Source of the DNA: Thiofilum flexile DSM 14609
Lineage (GTDB): Bacteria > Pseudomonadota > Gammaproteobacteria > Thiotrichales > Thiotrichaceae
Length of the DNA stretch: 64,000 bases
Reading direction: 5' to 3'
Assembly (NCBI RefSeq): GCF_000380185.1
Contig: NZ_KB904751.1
Span: 33,138 to 97,137, forward strand
The translations under genes were made by a program, and so were the position numbers. A model generated the notes under the pieces. The model was not told the DNA's origin. It saw nothing but the letters and a program-made list of their open reading frames with translations, and did not search any database. Shown here piece after piece: positions 42,921 through 52,886 of this stretch. Position 1 is the stretch's first letter. Every line of letters begins with the position of its first letter.

Positions 42921-45406
42921 AGTTGTCCTCCTAAGCGTGCTAAGGTCTGGGGTAATTGCCGTTTTAATTGCCAAGCGACCACGACTAAGGTGATAGCGAT
43001 AACACCTAAGGTCATAAGAGCCAAAACCCCTGCGGGTCGCATTGACCACAATAGGGGCATACTCCAACCAAAGGCCATGACATTGAGCTTATGAATCAAG
43101 AGCCATGACAATAATGCGCCTAAGGGTAAGGCTACTAACCATGTGATGCTGGCCCATAGGAGTAGGGGGACACTCATCACTAACCATTGTTCTCTAGTAT
43201 TAACCCCCAAGGCTCGCCACTGCGCAAATTCAGGCAAACGTTCTTGTAAAATCGCCATCAGTGCCGCGAGTAAGGCAATGCCAGCTACCCATAAAGTCAA
43301 ACTATTAATCGCCGCTGTCATGGCAAAGGTACGCTCAAAGATTTTCATCGAAGCTGCTTTTATCGTTTGTTGCACCGTCCAATCACCGGCTTTAGCCCCT
43401 GCATTTAATAGCGCTTGCTCGGCTTTGGGGAGATCACTAGGGTTGTTTAACCACAGTGAGATATTCCAAGGCTCTGGCTGAGGCCAATACGTTTTTAGTA
43501 CGCGATTGGGGATATAAAGCTGGTAATACGGATTGCCATAATCATGGACGAAGGCAGCAATCGTGAAAGGTTTTAAACCCTGAGGGGTTTGGAGTTCTAG
43601 CTTCTCACCGATCTGTTTGCTGCCTAAAAAGTGTAATTGTTCATTAGCTAATACCCAATTCTGTTGGGTATCTAGGTTGCGCCATAGGTTTATTGTTTGG
43701 GGTAGGGCTTGAGTGATACCTAACTCTTGTGTATCGGGGGCGGAGTGATCAAGACCCCGTAAAACAAGGGGTTGGTCTTGATAACGTAACGTGACTTGAG
43801 TACGTTCATTCACCGCTTTAAGCCAGGTCGCGGTGCTAGGATTAGCGCGTAATGTGGCTAAATCAAAGGAACTACTGCCCTGCACATACAGATCAGAGGA
43901 TAAGCGCTGTTCGAGCCAATCGGATAATGCAGTACGAAAACTACCAACCAGTGCCTCCACCCCTAAATTAGCAGTCAAGGCTAATAATAAGGCCATCATT
44001 GCAGTACGTAAGGCGGGTAATTGTGCCCAACCATCACGAATTAACCAGCGCCCCTGAAATGAGTGTTTGGGTAAGAGGCGCTCTAGTAGCGTTAAACTAA
44101 GAGCCAATAAGCTAGGTAAAGCCCACGCTCCGGCTAAGAGTACGATACCTAGTAAAATAAAGCCTTGTATCAAGGTACTAATCAATGGATACAAAACCAG
44201 CGCTAATATACTTAACCCAATGGCTGCGAGGAGTAAATAGCGTCGAGTACGTTGATCGGTGAGCCAGTAGGTGCTTAAAGAATGACTAGGCAAGACGGGT
44301 AAACGTAATTGCTGCCATAGGGGTAGAGCAAGTGCGATGATTAAGCCACCTAAGGTTAAGAGCCATGCCAACAGTACTGTCGTAGGTTGCAGTATAATGT
44401 GAGAGCCTATATTGGCTCCATATAAGGACTGTAAGCTCGCACTCATCGCGGGCAATAATATCTGGCTCAAACCATAACCAATGAGTAAACCTAAACTACT
44501 CCCCACAATACTCCAGATCACGGTTTCTAGCCCAATGGCTAGCATCAAGGTTTGCACACTCACGCCGATTAAACGTAAGGTGCGTAATGTCGGGCGGCGA
44601 TACCAGAGTGAAAAACGGACTGCATTAAAGACAATAAATAGTCCCACCGCAAACGACAAGAGACTCATGGCGGTGAGTTGGGTATGTAGACTTTGGGTGA
44701 GTTGAGTGAGGTCTAGGCTTTGCCGATTAGGGATGAGCCGTAGGTGAGGGGGTAAAGCTTGTTCTAGTTGAGTTTGCCGCTCAGAGCTTAGTGGTGTGAC
44801 GGCTAGATAGCTTAAGGTACTGCGTTGCAGTGCTTTTAAGGCGGGGGCGATGTCGAGGAGTACTTGTCGGCCTTGTTGCGCTTGGGTTTGCAGAATCGCG
44901 GGGGGCAGAGTTTGTCCATTTTTCAATAAGACGCGGGTATTGGCAGTGAGATTCAGCTCATTAGCCAGGTCAGGAGGAAACCACGCTTGATAGGGGGGCT
45001 GAATAAAGGCGAGGTCATTAAACGCTACTGTAGAGGTATTGGTTTGTAAGACTTCAGCCGGTAATACAATAGGATCCGTAGCAATTAAGGGAATACGTTG
45101 ATTAGTAGCGGTGGTGATGATGCCTTGTACTACGGGATAGACTTCACGAAAACCTAGGCGGCGGAGTGCGGTATAATCTTGCGTGCTTACCCCCGTACCA
45201 TTCGCGGCACGAATCCAGAAATGCGCTTGTGTGCCGAGGACTTGATTGGCTTGCTCATAACTCGCTCTCGCATGGCTATTGATGACTTGTACCGCTGACC
45301 ATAAGCCCACACCGGCACAGAGTCCGACTAATAAAAAAAGCGCCTGCCACGGGTAGCGCCAATAGTGACTGAGTAAGGCTTTGAGACTGAGTAATAACAT
45401 ACTCAT
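42917..45406 (-). CDS. FtsX/LolC-type ABC transporter permease
   Basis: 829 residues from the ATG at 45,406, which overlaps the ATPase stop (ATGA) and has AAGGAGA upstream. Two FtsX modules are joined in one protein: helices near the N-terminus (~30-50), then a large periplasmic domain, then helix groups near 260-440 (including PTLRTLRLIGVS and LETVIWSIVGSSLGLLIGYGLS). A second periplasmic domain and helices at 700-830 (RLPEFAQWRALGVNTREQWLVMS) follow. Double-length permeases like this act with a single ATPase and usually export or process lipid-linked or peptide substrates. Substrate unknown; an AttF/AttG-like fusion is likely. Confidence 0.82.
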   Translation of the reverse strand: MSMLLLSLKALLSHYWRYPWQALFLLVGLCAGVGLWSAVQVINSHARASYEQANQVLGTQAHFWIRAANGTGVSTQDYTALRRLGFREVYPVVQGIITTATNQRIPLIATDPIVLPAEVLQTNTSTVAFNDLAFIQPPYQAWFPPDLANELNLTANTRVLLKNGQTLPPAILQTQAQQGRQVLLDIAPALKALQRSTLSYLAVTPLSSERQTQLEQALPPHLRLIPNRQSLDLTQLTQSLHTQLTAMSLLSFAVGLFIVFNAVRFSLWYRRPTLRTLRLIGVSVQTLMLAIGLETVIWSIVGSSLGLLIGYGLSQILLPAMSASLQSLYGANIGSHIILQPTTVLLAWLLTLGGLIIALALPLWQQLRLPVLPSHSLSTYWLTDQRTRRYLLLAAIGLSILALVLYPLISTLIQGFILLGIVLLAGAWALPSLLALSLTLLERLLPKHSFQGRWLIRDGWAQLPALRTAMMALLLALTANLGVEALVGSFRTALSDWLEQRLSSDLYVQGSSSFDLATLRANPSTATWLKAVNERTQVTLRYQDQPLVLRGLDHSAPDTQELGITQALPQTINLWRNLDTQQNWVLANEQLHFLGSKQIGEKLELQTPQGLKPFTIAAFVHDYGNPYYQLYIPNRVLKTYWPQPEPWNISLWLNNPSDLPKAEQALLNAGAKAGDWTVQQTIKAASMKIFERTFAMTAAINSLTLWVAGIALLAALMAILQERLPEFAQWRALGVNTREQWLVMSVPLLLWASITWLVALPLGALLSWLLIHKLNVMAFGWSMPLLWSMRPAGVLALMTLGVIAITLVVVAWQLKRQLPQTLARLGGQL

Positions 45407-46074
45407 GCGCTCTCCTTGCTGTGTAGTACACCGGATTTGAGCCAATACTGCTGATCTAAATACCCTGCCATCACTTTGCTGTGTGTGACCATGAGTAAAC
45501 TACTGCCTGCTTGTTTGACCAATTCACTCAAAAGCGCCATGACCTGCTCGCTGCTATGTTCGTCTAAGTTTCCGGTCGGCTCATCCGCTAGCACCAGTGC
45601 CGGTTTATGTAATAAAGCCCGCGCAATGGCTACACGCTGTTGTTGTCCACCGGAGAGCTGATGCGGGTATTTTTGTAATTGGCTTGTTAAATCTAAGCGC
45701 TCAATCAGCTCAGCTTCCCATTGGGCGTTATAACGTTTGGCTAATTGCGCCTGAAAGCGAATATTATCTGCCACACTTAAGGTACTAATGAGGTAAAACT
45801 GTTGAAAGATAAGGCTAATGGTAGTACGGCGGAGCTGGGCTAATTGGCTTTCTGTTAAATCAGTCAGGGATTGCTGCTGAATCAAAATATGGCCCGCATC
45901 GGGTTTATCTAAGCCTGCGATTAAATGTAAGAGCGTACTTTTACCGCTGCCACTAGCACCTAATAGAGCGGCAGATTGCCCCGCGCCTAATTGAAAATTA
46001 AGATTGCTTAGGATGGGTGTGCTGTAACCATCGGGCTGGCGATAAGCTTTAGAGAGCTGGATGAGTTCTAACAT
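45403..46074 (-). CDS. ABC transporter ATP-binding protein (LolD/MacB-type)
   Basis: 223-residue ATPase. Walker A GASGSGKSTLLHL, Q-loop FQQFYLISTLSVADNI, signature LSGGQQQRVAIARALL, Walker B ALVLADEPTGNLDE, H-loop VTHS. Closest to the MacB/LolD/FtsE group, matching its FtsX-type permease. First gene of the three-gene operon, divergent from the AstE-like gene with 83 bases between. Confidence 0.9.
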   Translation of the reverse strand: MLELIQLSKAYRQPDGYSTPILSNLNFQLGAGQSAALLGASGSGKSTLLHLIAGLDKPDAGHILIQQQSLTDLTESQLAQLRRTTISLIFQQFYLISTLSVADNIRFQAQLAKRYNAQWEAELIERLDLTSQLQKYPHQLSGGQQQRVAIARALLHKPALVLADEPTGNLDEHSSEQVMALLSELVKQAGSSLLMVTHSKVMAGYLDQQYWLKSGVLHSKESA

Positions 46075-46157
46075 AAAGGTATCGAGTCCTTTGCAAGATC
46101 AGGCAGAATAGGGGCAATAGGCTAAATTTGGCAAGTAATCTATAGGGGGGTAGCAGC

Positions 46158-47300
46158 ATGGCAGTAACAAAAATCGTAAAAATAATAGAAGGGGATGCGC
46201 CGGGGAAATGTACTGAGCTTACATATTTTCAAATAGGCCCAGCGGATGCCAAACGCAAAATTTTTTTACAAGCCGCTCTACATGCGGATGAGCAGCCGGG
46301 GATTTTGATTTTGCATCATTTACTCGAATACCTCATAGACGCTGATAGTAAGGGCTTATTAAAGGCTAGGTTTGTGGTATTCCCAATGGTGAATCCGCTG
46401 GGTATGGGAGACATTGGTTTCTTACAACATCAAGGGCGTTATGATCGCAGCTCAGGGGTGAATTTTAATCGGCAATGGCCAGATTTATATGCTGCCATTG
46501 AGGAGCATGTGGGGGCGTATTTAACCGATAGTGCTGAGGACAATGTTAAGCGAGTACGAGAATTAGTACAGCACTGGCTGAGTGAGCAACAGCCTGTGAA
46601 TGCCCTACAACAGCAGCGCCATTATGTAATGCAAGAGGCGTTTGATGCGGATTATGTCCTCGATTTGCACTGTGATAGTGATTCCTTGCCGCATATTTTT
46701 ACCGTGCCGCAGTCGACAGAGGTAATGCAAAACCTATCGGATTGGATGGGGGCAGCGGCGACCTTGGTCTGTGAAGCTAGCGGTGGCAGTTCGTTTGATG
46801 AAGTATGGTCAACGCTATGGAGCCGCTTAGCCAAGCAGTTCCCGAATAAACCTATTCCCCAAGCCACACACTCGGCTACTTTAGAATATCGCGGGCAATT
46901 TGATACTTTTGATGAACTCAATAAAACCGATGCTAGACACCTGTATGCTTTTTTTCAGGCACAGGGTTTAATTGGGGGCGAGTTAATTTTACCGCTACCA
47001 CCAAAAACACCGAGTGCAACGGATTTAGCCGCCACTGAAATGATTAAAACACCACAGGCTGGATTATTAGCTTACACCGTTGAATTAGGTCAACAGGTTA
47101 AGAAAGGGGATTTAATTGCTGAGCTGATTAGTTTAGACGGTGAAGAGGCTTTTCGAAAACGTATCCCCCTTTATGCTGGAACGGCAGGAGTGGTATTGTC
47201 GAGGAATACCTTTAAATATGTTTGGCGTGGTGCATCGGTGGCTAAAATAGTAGGAAAAGAGTTATTACCCTCACGCGGGAAATATTTATTGCAGGATTAG
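46158..47300 (+). CDS. Succinylglutamate desuccinylase/aspartoacylase-family zinc hydrolase
   Basis: 380-residue M14-like metalloenzyme. Zinc ligands are seen as H42/E45 (LHADEQPGI) and His171 (DLHCDSDS); a likely catalytic Glu is about residue 243 (LEYRGQFD). The N-terminal fold is followed by a C-terminal lipoyl/biotinyl-like beta-barrel (about 295-375, AGLLAYTVELGQQVKKGDLIAELIS), a feature of the succinylglutamate desuccinylase-like group. The substrate cannot be set; amidohydrolysis of an N-acyl amino acid or peptide is expected. Single gene ending in a strong hairpin. Confidence 0.85.
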   Translation: MAVTKIVKIIEGDAPGKCTELTYFQIGPADAKRKIFLQAALHADEQPGILILHHLLEYLIDADSKGLLKARFVVFPMVNPLGMGDIGFLQHQGRYDRSSGVNFNRQWPDLYAAIEEHVGAYLTDSAEDNVKRVRELVQHWLSEQQPVNALQQQRHYVMQEAFDADYVLDLHCDSDSLPHIFTVPQSTEVMQNLSDWMGAAATLVCEASGGSSFDEVWSTLWSRLAKQFPNKPIPQATHSATLEYRGQFDTFDELNKTDARHLYAFFQAQGLIGGELILPLPPKTPSATDLAATEMIKTPQAGLLAYTVELGQQVKKGDLIAELISLDGEEAFRKRIPLYAGTAGVVLSRNTFKYVWRGASVAKIVGKELLPSRGKYLLQD

Positions 47301-47364
47301 TAGCTAGGTTATTTTTAGGAGTAATAGGTTTCAATACCACCGATGTTACTCTAACTCACCGAAT

Positions 47365-47393
47365 GGCTGCGTCACGCATACCCTGACGCAGCC
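47365..47393. terminator. Terminator between AstE-like and deaminase genes
   Basis: Perfect 10-bp stem GGCTGCGTCA / TGACGCAGCC with a 9-base loop, serving two convergent genes. Confidence 0.7.
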
Positions 47394-47403
47394 TAAGCCT
47401 TAT

Positions 47404-48420
<1,017 letters not shown>

Positions 48421-48556
48421 TCATGAGTAGTGGAACTTAAGGGGAAGTGTAACGAATGTATAACGGCCTCGCTATGTTTAGTAAAGCATTGACCGTTTAG
48501 GAGAGGTTTGAGAGTATGCGACGGTTTAGATTTGCTAATCGATAAAAGAGGTGTCT

Positions 48557-48871
48557 ATGAGCCAGTTTGATAATGTGTCAGTTGCTAAAACCGCTAATAT
48601 TTATTTTGATGGTAAATGTGTCAGTTATACCCTGCAATGTGCCGATGGTAGCCGTAAAAGTGTAGGGGTTATTTTTCCTGCGAGTTTGACCTTTAATACC
48701 GGAGCGCCTGAAGTGATGGAACTGCAAAAAGGTCATTGTCGCGTGAAGTTTTCCGGTAAGGATCAATGGCACACCTATACAGCCGGTCAATCGTTTGAGG
48801 TGGCGGGGAATAGCTTGTTTCAGATTGAAGTGAGTGGTGAGCCGTTACATTACGTATGCCATTTTGGTTAG
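48557..48871 (+). CDS. ppnP: Pyrimidine/purine nucleoside phosphorylase PpnP
   Basis: 104-residue cupin-fold enzyme (formerly DUF1255, YaiE) that phosphorolyses many nucleosides to the base and ribose 1-phosphate. I start at the ATG (48,557) rather than the GTG two codons earlier. The family pattern [36 protein letters not shown] and [15 protein letters not shown], ending in PLHYVCHFG, is unmistakable. It is divergent from the deaminase gene, so the two may serve purine salvage together. Confidence 0.93.
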   Translation: MSQFDNVSVAKTANIYFDGKCVSYTLQCADGSRKSVGVIFPASLTFNTGAPEVMELQKGHCRVKFSGKDQWHTYTAGQSFEVAGNSLFQIEVSGEPLHYVCHFG

Positions 48872-48912
48872 GTCATAGGAGCAGTGGACGCTGTACCTTA
48901 ATACTTGAATAC

Positions 48913-49035
48913 CAGTAATCGAGTATTTGTTAAGTATTTGTTATACGACTGCTGTGAGAAAATCGTCAGAAACGATTTTTCACTTAAGCACGAAAGGCGC
49001 AAGGATGCGCCGAATCATACCGCTAGATTATTACC
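48913..49035. repeat. Palindromic repeat element C (degenerate relative of B)
   Basis: Contains a hairpin GTGAGAAAATCGT / ACGATTTTTCAC (48,954-48,983) and GGCGCA-AGGA-TGCGCC (48,996-49,011), and begins GTAATCGAGTATTT as in element A. Core words match the reverse complement of element B (ctgtgaaaatcgtc, gcgccgaat). The outer arms are degraded. Confidence 0.7.
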
Positions 49036-49041
49036 TACCTA

Positions 49042-49851
49042 CTAAACCTCTACCGCACCTGCTACAACCGGAACATCTACGACCACCGGAGTATCCATCG
49101 GGGTATCTAGCACTAAGGCATCTGTCGGATTAGCCGTGTTTTGTGCCAATGCAACAGCCGCTAGATCAGCCGCATTTAATACGGTAGGAGCCGTACTGGT
49201 TGTGGTTGGCGTTGAAGCCGCCTGTGCGCCAGTAGCGGGAACGGTTGCTGCGGCATCACGCGCTGCAAATACGGGTGAGGCTCTCAACGCAGCAGGAGCA
49301 GGTCTTGCCCGTGCTAAGCCCGGTGGCAAGCGCCTAGTATTGCTATCCACCGTCTCTGTTGCTACAGGCGTGGCGGTCTCAGCGCGTTGACGTGCTAGGG
49401 TTTGTGCTAGAGTCCCTAAGGTAGGATTACCCGTTTGAGCGGCAACATCCTCTGTACGATTTGGTACAGGAGGAATTGTGGGAGCTGTGGCGGTTGTGGG
49501 GGGGGTGATGACTGTGGGCGTCGTGGCGACTGTGGAAACTGTCGGGGGCGTGATGACTGTAGGAGTCGTAGGGGTTGTGGAAACTGTCGGGGTTGTGATG
49601 ACTGTGGGAGTCGTGGGAACTGTAGGAGTCGTGGGAACTGTGGGAACTGTAGTGTTATCCGCTATGGGAGGCACTTCACCCAATACCTGAGGATTCAAGG
49701 TTTCCACTACTCGCGCGACACTATTATTAAAATTATTAGTTGCAGGGATAGCACTCTCAAGATTGATAGCAGGAAGATCAATTTCGATAGGTGTATCAAT
49801 AATCGATCGATCACTCGGAAAAACAGTGCTAGCAAGATAGACTGTGACCAT
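49042..49851 (-). CDS. Pro/Thr-rich low-complexity protein of unknown function
   Basis: 269 residues. Residues ~60-135 are PTVPTTPTV-type repeats (Val/Ile/Pro/Thr), flanked by moderately structured ends; no signal peptide or TM segment. Composition resembles linkers or mucin-like spacers. GAGG lies eight bases upstream of the start. The opposite strand also has a long open frame because the repeat is codon-periodic, but it has implausible Cys/Gly/Arg composition. No homologue can be named. It follows element C. Confidence 0.5.
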   Translation of the reverse strand: MVTVYLASTVFPSDRSIIDTPIEIDLPAINLESAIPATNNFNNSVARVVETLNPQVLGEVPPIADNTTVPTVPTTPTVPTTPTVITTPTVSTTPTTPTVITPPTVSTVATTPTVITPPTTATAPTIPPVPNRTEDVAAQTGNPTLGTLAQTLARQRAETATPVATETVDSNTRRLPPGLARARPAPAALRASPVFAARDAAATVPATGAQAASTPTTTSTAPTVLNAADLAAVALAQNTANPTDALVLDTPMDTPVVVDVPVVAGAVEV

Positions 49852-49975
49852 GGGTTGCCTCAGGGGTTAATGGTTGAAGTTTAGAACTTAGAATAGTAGT
49901 TGTTATAGCCAGGCAGAGGCGAATTGCAGAAGTGACTTAGATGGGCGGTATTAACTCAAAGACAATCTAGCCTTC

Positions 49976-49998
49976 GGGAGCGCTGAGTTCAGCCTCCC
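49976..49998 (-). terminator. Hairpin downstream of ridA-like gene
   Basis: GGGAG-c-GCTGA/TCAGC-CTCCC forms an imperfect 10-bp stem 28 bases past the RidA stop. No T-run, so moderate support only. Confidence 0.45.
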
Positions 49999-50025
49999 AA
50001 AAGTAAGATCCACAGCATAGATCGG

Positions 50026-50370
50026 TTAGTCGCACGCGGCGGTAATGACGATTTCTACCTTATATTTATCACAGGCAAGACGCATCTCAGCACAAGCCCG
50101 TGCAGGAGCAAAACCGGGCGGAATCCAAGCATCCCAAACGGTATTCATGCCTTCATAATCTTTAATGTCACTCAACCAAATAATGGCCTGTAAAATTTTA
50201 TCGCGTCCACTATTCACTTGCTTTAGTAAGTCGTCAATTTGTGCTAAACAGTGTTCCGTCTGGGCTTGAATGGTGTCACCATCGCCTACTTGACCACATA
50301 AATAGACAACCCCTCGGTGTGTCACCGCTTCGCTATAGCGTGTACTGGTATGATAACGTTTAAGTAACAT
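50026..50370 (-). CDS. RidA family protein
   Basis: 114-residue Rid/YjgF/UK114 family protein, trimeric enamine/imine deaminase fold. The GVVYLCGQVGDGDTIQAQTEHCLAQIDDLL region and PARACAEMRLA (carrying the conserved Arg) are typical; it ends KVEIVITAACD. The Arg/Glu pair required for deaminase activity in RidA is at least partly present. Single gene. Confidence 0.85.
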   Translation of the reverse strand: MLLKRYHTSTRYSEAVTHRGVVYLCGQVGDGDTIQAQTEHCLAQIDDLLKQVNSGRDKILQAIIWLSDIKDYEGMNTVWDAWIPPGFAPARACAEMRLACDKYKVEIVITAACD

Positions 50371-50881
50371 GGTATTAACTCTCGCTAGCTAGAATTTGTT
50401 ATGAGTTTCTTGTTAAACGTTCTGTCTCTAAACAGATAAGGACTATCTTACACTTAAAATCCATGTATGAGTATGTATCAGAAAGAGTTATGCCGTCGTG
50501 CTATATAAGGTAGAGGGAAGAAAGTCGATTAGGCAGACATATTCAGAGTGCGTTTATACGGATGAGCATACATTGATCAAGAGTAAATGCGTAGTCCCGA
50601 TTGCCGAAATGCACTAAAAATAGTTGAGCGTGGAACTACACAGCCTACTCTTAAGGGCTAGCTTGACCGACACACCAATCGAGGGTTGAGGTTCTCATTT
50701 TATTACTGACCTAAGTAGGGATCTTCTCCTATAAATACGGTCTAAACTTGAAGAAGTAGCTTTTTTGCGCCTAAGATCATCATCAGGTAGTTGTGAGAGT
50801 CATCTTAAAACTACCGTGACCATTTGACAATGTAACTCAGCATATAGGGCTAACACCACGCTGTGCTGTAAGGGGTAAGGA
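50371..50881. other. Long intergenic region upstream of prkA
   Basis: About 510 bases without a credible gene. It probably contains the promoter of the prkA operon; I could not find a convincing -35/-10 pair. No structured element was recognised. Confidence 0.4.
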
Positions 50882-52801
50882 ATGAGCATTTTTGATCATT
50901 ATCGATCACGTTATGAGTCTTTCCAAGAAGAGGAGTATTCTCTACAAGAATACCTAGAGCTCTGTAAGAAAGACCGTATAGCTTATGCTAGTGCTGCGGA
51001 ACGTATGTTAGCGGCCATTGGCGAGCCTGAGATTGTAGATACCTCACGCGATCCAACGTTAAGCCGTATTTTCTCCAATAAAATGATTCGCCGCTATCCT
51101 GCTTTCTACGAGTTTTATGGTATGGAAGAAAGCATTGAGCAAATCGTGTCTTTCTTTAGACATGCCGCTCAAGGTTTAGAGGAAAGCAAGCAAATTCTCT
51201 ACCTATTAGGGCCCGTAGGCGGTGGTAAATCGTCATTAGCGGAGCGCCTTAAAGCATTAATGGAAAACGAAGCCATTTATTGTATTAAAGGCTCACCGGT
51301 TAATGAATCACCTTTGGGCTTATTTAGCGCAGAAGATGCGGCCATTTTAAAAGAAGATTATGGTATTCCAGAGCGTTATTTAAAAACCATTATGTCACCG
51401 TGGGCAGCGAAACGCCTAAAAGAGTTTGGTGGTGATATTACACGCTTTAGAGTGGTGAAACGCTATCCTTCACGCTTGAATCAAATTGCTATTTCTAAAA
51501 CTGAACCCGGTGATGAGAATAATCAAGATATTTCTGCATTAGTCGGTAAGGTTGATATTCGTAAGCTTGAGGATTATCCACAAAATGATCCCGATGCCTA
51601 TAGCTACTCTGGTGGTTTATGCTTATCTAATCAAGGGTTAATGGAATTCGTGGAGATGTTTAAAGCTCCTATTAAAGTTCTGCATCCCTTATTAACGGCA
51701 ACCCAAGAAGGAAACTATAACGGCACTGAAAGTATTGGTGCGATTCCATTTAATGGTGTTATTTTAGCTCACTCGAATGAGTCAGAATGGCAAGCATTTA
51801 AAAATAATCGTAACAATGAAGCCTTTATCGATCGGGTGAGTATTGTTAAAGTCCCTTATTGTTTACGTGTTACTCAAGAAATTAATATTTATCAAAAACT
51901 ACTGCAAAATAGCTCTTTATCAAAAGCACCCTGTGCGCCTGATACCTTAAAAATGCTAGCACAGTTTTCAGTATTGTCGCGCTTAAAAGTACCTGAGAAC
52001 TCCAGTATTTACTCAAAAATGCGTATTTACGATGGTGAAAATCTCAAAGATATTGATCCACGCGCTAAAACCATTCAAGAGTATCAAGATGCTGCGGGTG
52101 TTGATGAGGGTATGGCTGGGTTATCAACTCGTTTTGCCTTTAAGATTCTCTCTAAAGTATTTAACTTTGATGCCACTGAAGTTGCCGCTGACCCTGTACA
52201 TCTGATGTATGTATTAGAACGTCAGATCGAGAAGGAGCAATTCCCAGCAGATATTCAAGATCGCTATGTCTCTTATATTAAAGAATATCTAGCACCGCGC
52301 TATATTGATTTCATCGGTAAAGAAATTCAAACAGCTTACTTAGAGTCCTATTCAGAGTATGGTCAAAACCTATTTGATCGCTATGTGACCTATGCTGATT
52401 TCTGGATTCAAGACCAAGAGTATCGTGACCCTGAAACCGGTGATTTCTTAGATCGTGCCGCTTTAAATACTGATTTAGAGAAAATCGAGAAACCAGCGGG
52501 CATTAGCAATCCTAAAGATTTCCGTAATGAAATTGTAAATTTCGTATTAAGAGCACGTGCCAATAATGGTGGCAAAAACCCTGCTTGGACGAGTTACGAA
52601 AAATTACGTCGCGTTATTGAAATGAAAATGTTCTCTAGTACTGAAGATTTATTACCTGTTATTTCTTACGGTGCTAAATCCTCAACAGAAGAGCAACGTA
52701 AACACGATAATTTCGTGGATCGTATGATGAAGCGTGGTTATACCGAGCGTCAAGTACGGTTATTGTCCGAGTGGTATTTACGCGTGCGTAAATCACAATA
52801 A
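50882..52801 (+). CDS. prkA: PrkA family serine protein kinase (YeaG)
   Basis: 639-residue AAA-type protein with a C-terminal PrkA domain. The AAA region is opened by EQIVSFFRHAAQGLEESKQ and the P-loop GPVGGGKSS (about residues 110-118). The C-terminal PrkA domain (about 380-639) has ISNPKDFRNEIVNFVLRARANNGGKNPAW. In E. coli the homologue YeaG acts in stress, with YeaH and the SpoVR homologue YcgB as partners; in some species it is described as an ATPase/protease rather than a kinase. First gene of three co-directional genes. Confidence 0.92.
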   Translation: MSIFDHYRSRYESFQEEEYSLQEYLELCKKDRIAYASAAERMLAAIGEPEIVDTSRDPTLSRIFSNKMIRRYPAFYEFYGMEESIEQIVSFFRHAAQGLEESKQILYLLGPVGGGKSSLAERLKALMENEAIYCIKGSPVNESPLGLFSAEDAAILKEDYGIPERYLKTIMSPWAAKRLKEFGGDITRFRVVKRYPSRLNQIAISKTEPGDENNQDISALVGKVDIRKLEDYPQNDPDAYSYSGGLCLSNQGLMEFVEMFKAPIKVLHPLLTATQEGNYNGTESIGAIPFNGVILAHSNESEWQAFKNNRNNEAFIDRVSIVKVPYCLRVTQEINIYQKLLQNSSLSKAPCAPDTLKMLAQFSVLSRLKVPENSSIYSKMRIYDGENLKDIDPRAKTIQEYQDAAGVDEGMAGLSTRFAFKILSKVFNFDATEVAADPVHLMYVLERQIEKEQFPADIQDRYVSYIKEYLAPRYIDFIGKEIQTAYLESYSEYGQNLFDRYVTYADFWIQDQEYRDPETGDFLDRAALNTDLEKIEKPAGISNPKDFRNEIVNFVLRARANNGGKNPAWTSYEKLRRVIEMKMFSSTEDLLPVISYGAKSSTEEQRKHDNFVDRMMKRGYTERQVRLLSEWYLRVRKSQ

Positions 52802-52814
52802 AAGCGTCATAATA

Positions 52815-52842
52815 AACAACTCCATAGCAATATGGGGTTGTT
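52815..52842 (+). terminator. Intra-operon hairpin between prkA and yeaH
   Basis: AACAACTCCATA-GCAA-TATGGGGTTGTT, a 12-base stem with one G-T type mismatch and a four-base loop, followed by TAAAATCC. It may attenuate transcription into yeaH and spoVR or stabilise the prkA message. Confidence 0.5.
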
Positions 52843-52886
52843 TAAAATCCTAATAGGTTATGGGTAAATAATACAAGGAGAGCTAT

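Noticed and set aside
49435..49884. 149-codon plus-strand frame rich in Cys, Gly and Arg
   Set aside because: It is the complement of the Pro/Thr repeat gene; composition is an artefact.
50823..50881. Possible sigma-70 promoter (TTGACA at 50,824) before prkA
   Set aside because: No good -10 element at the right distance.
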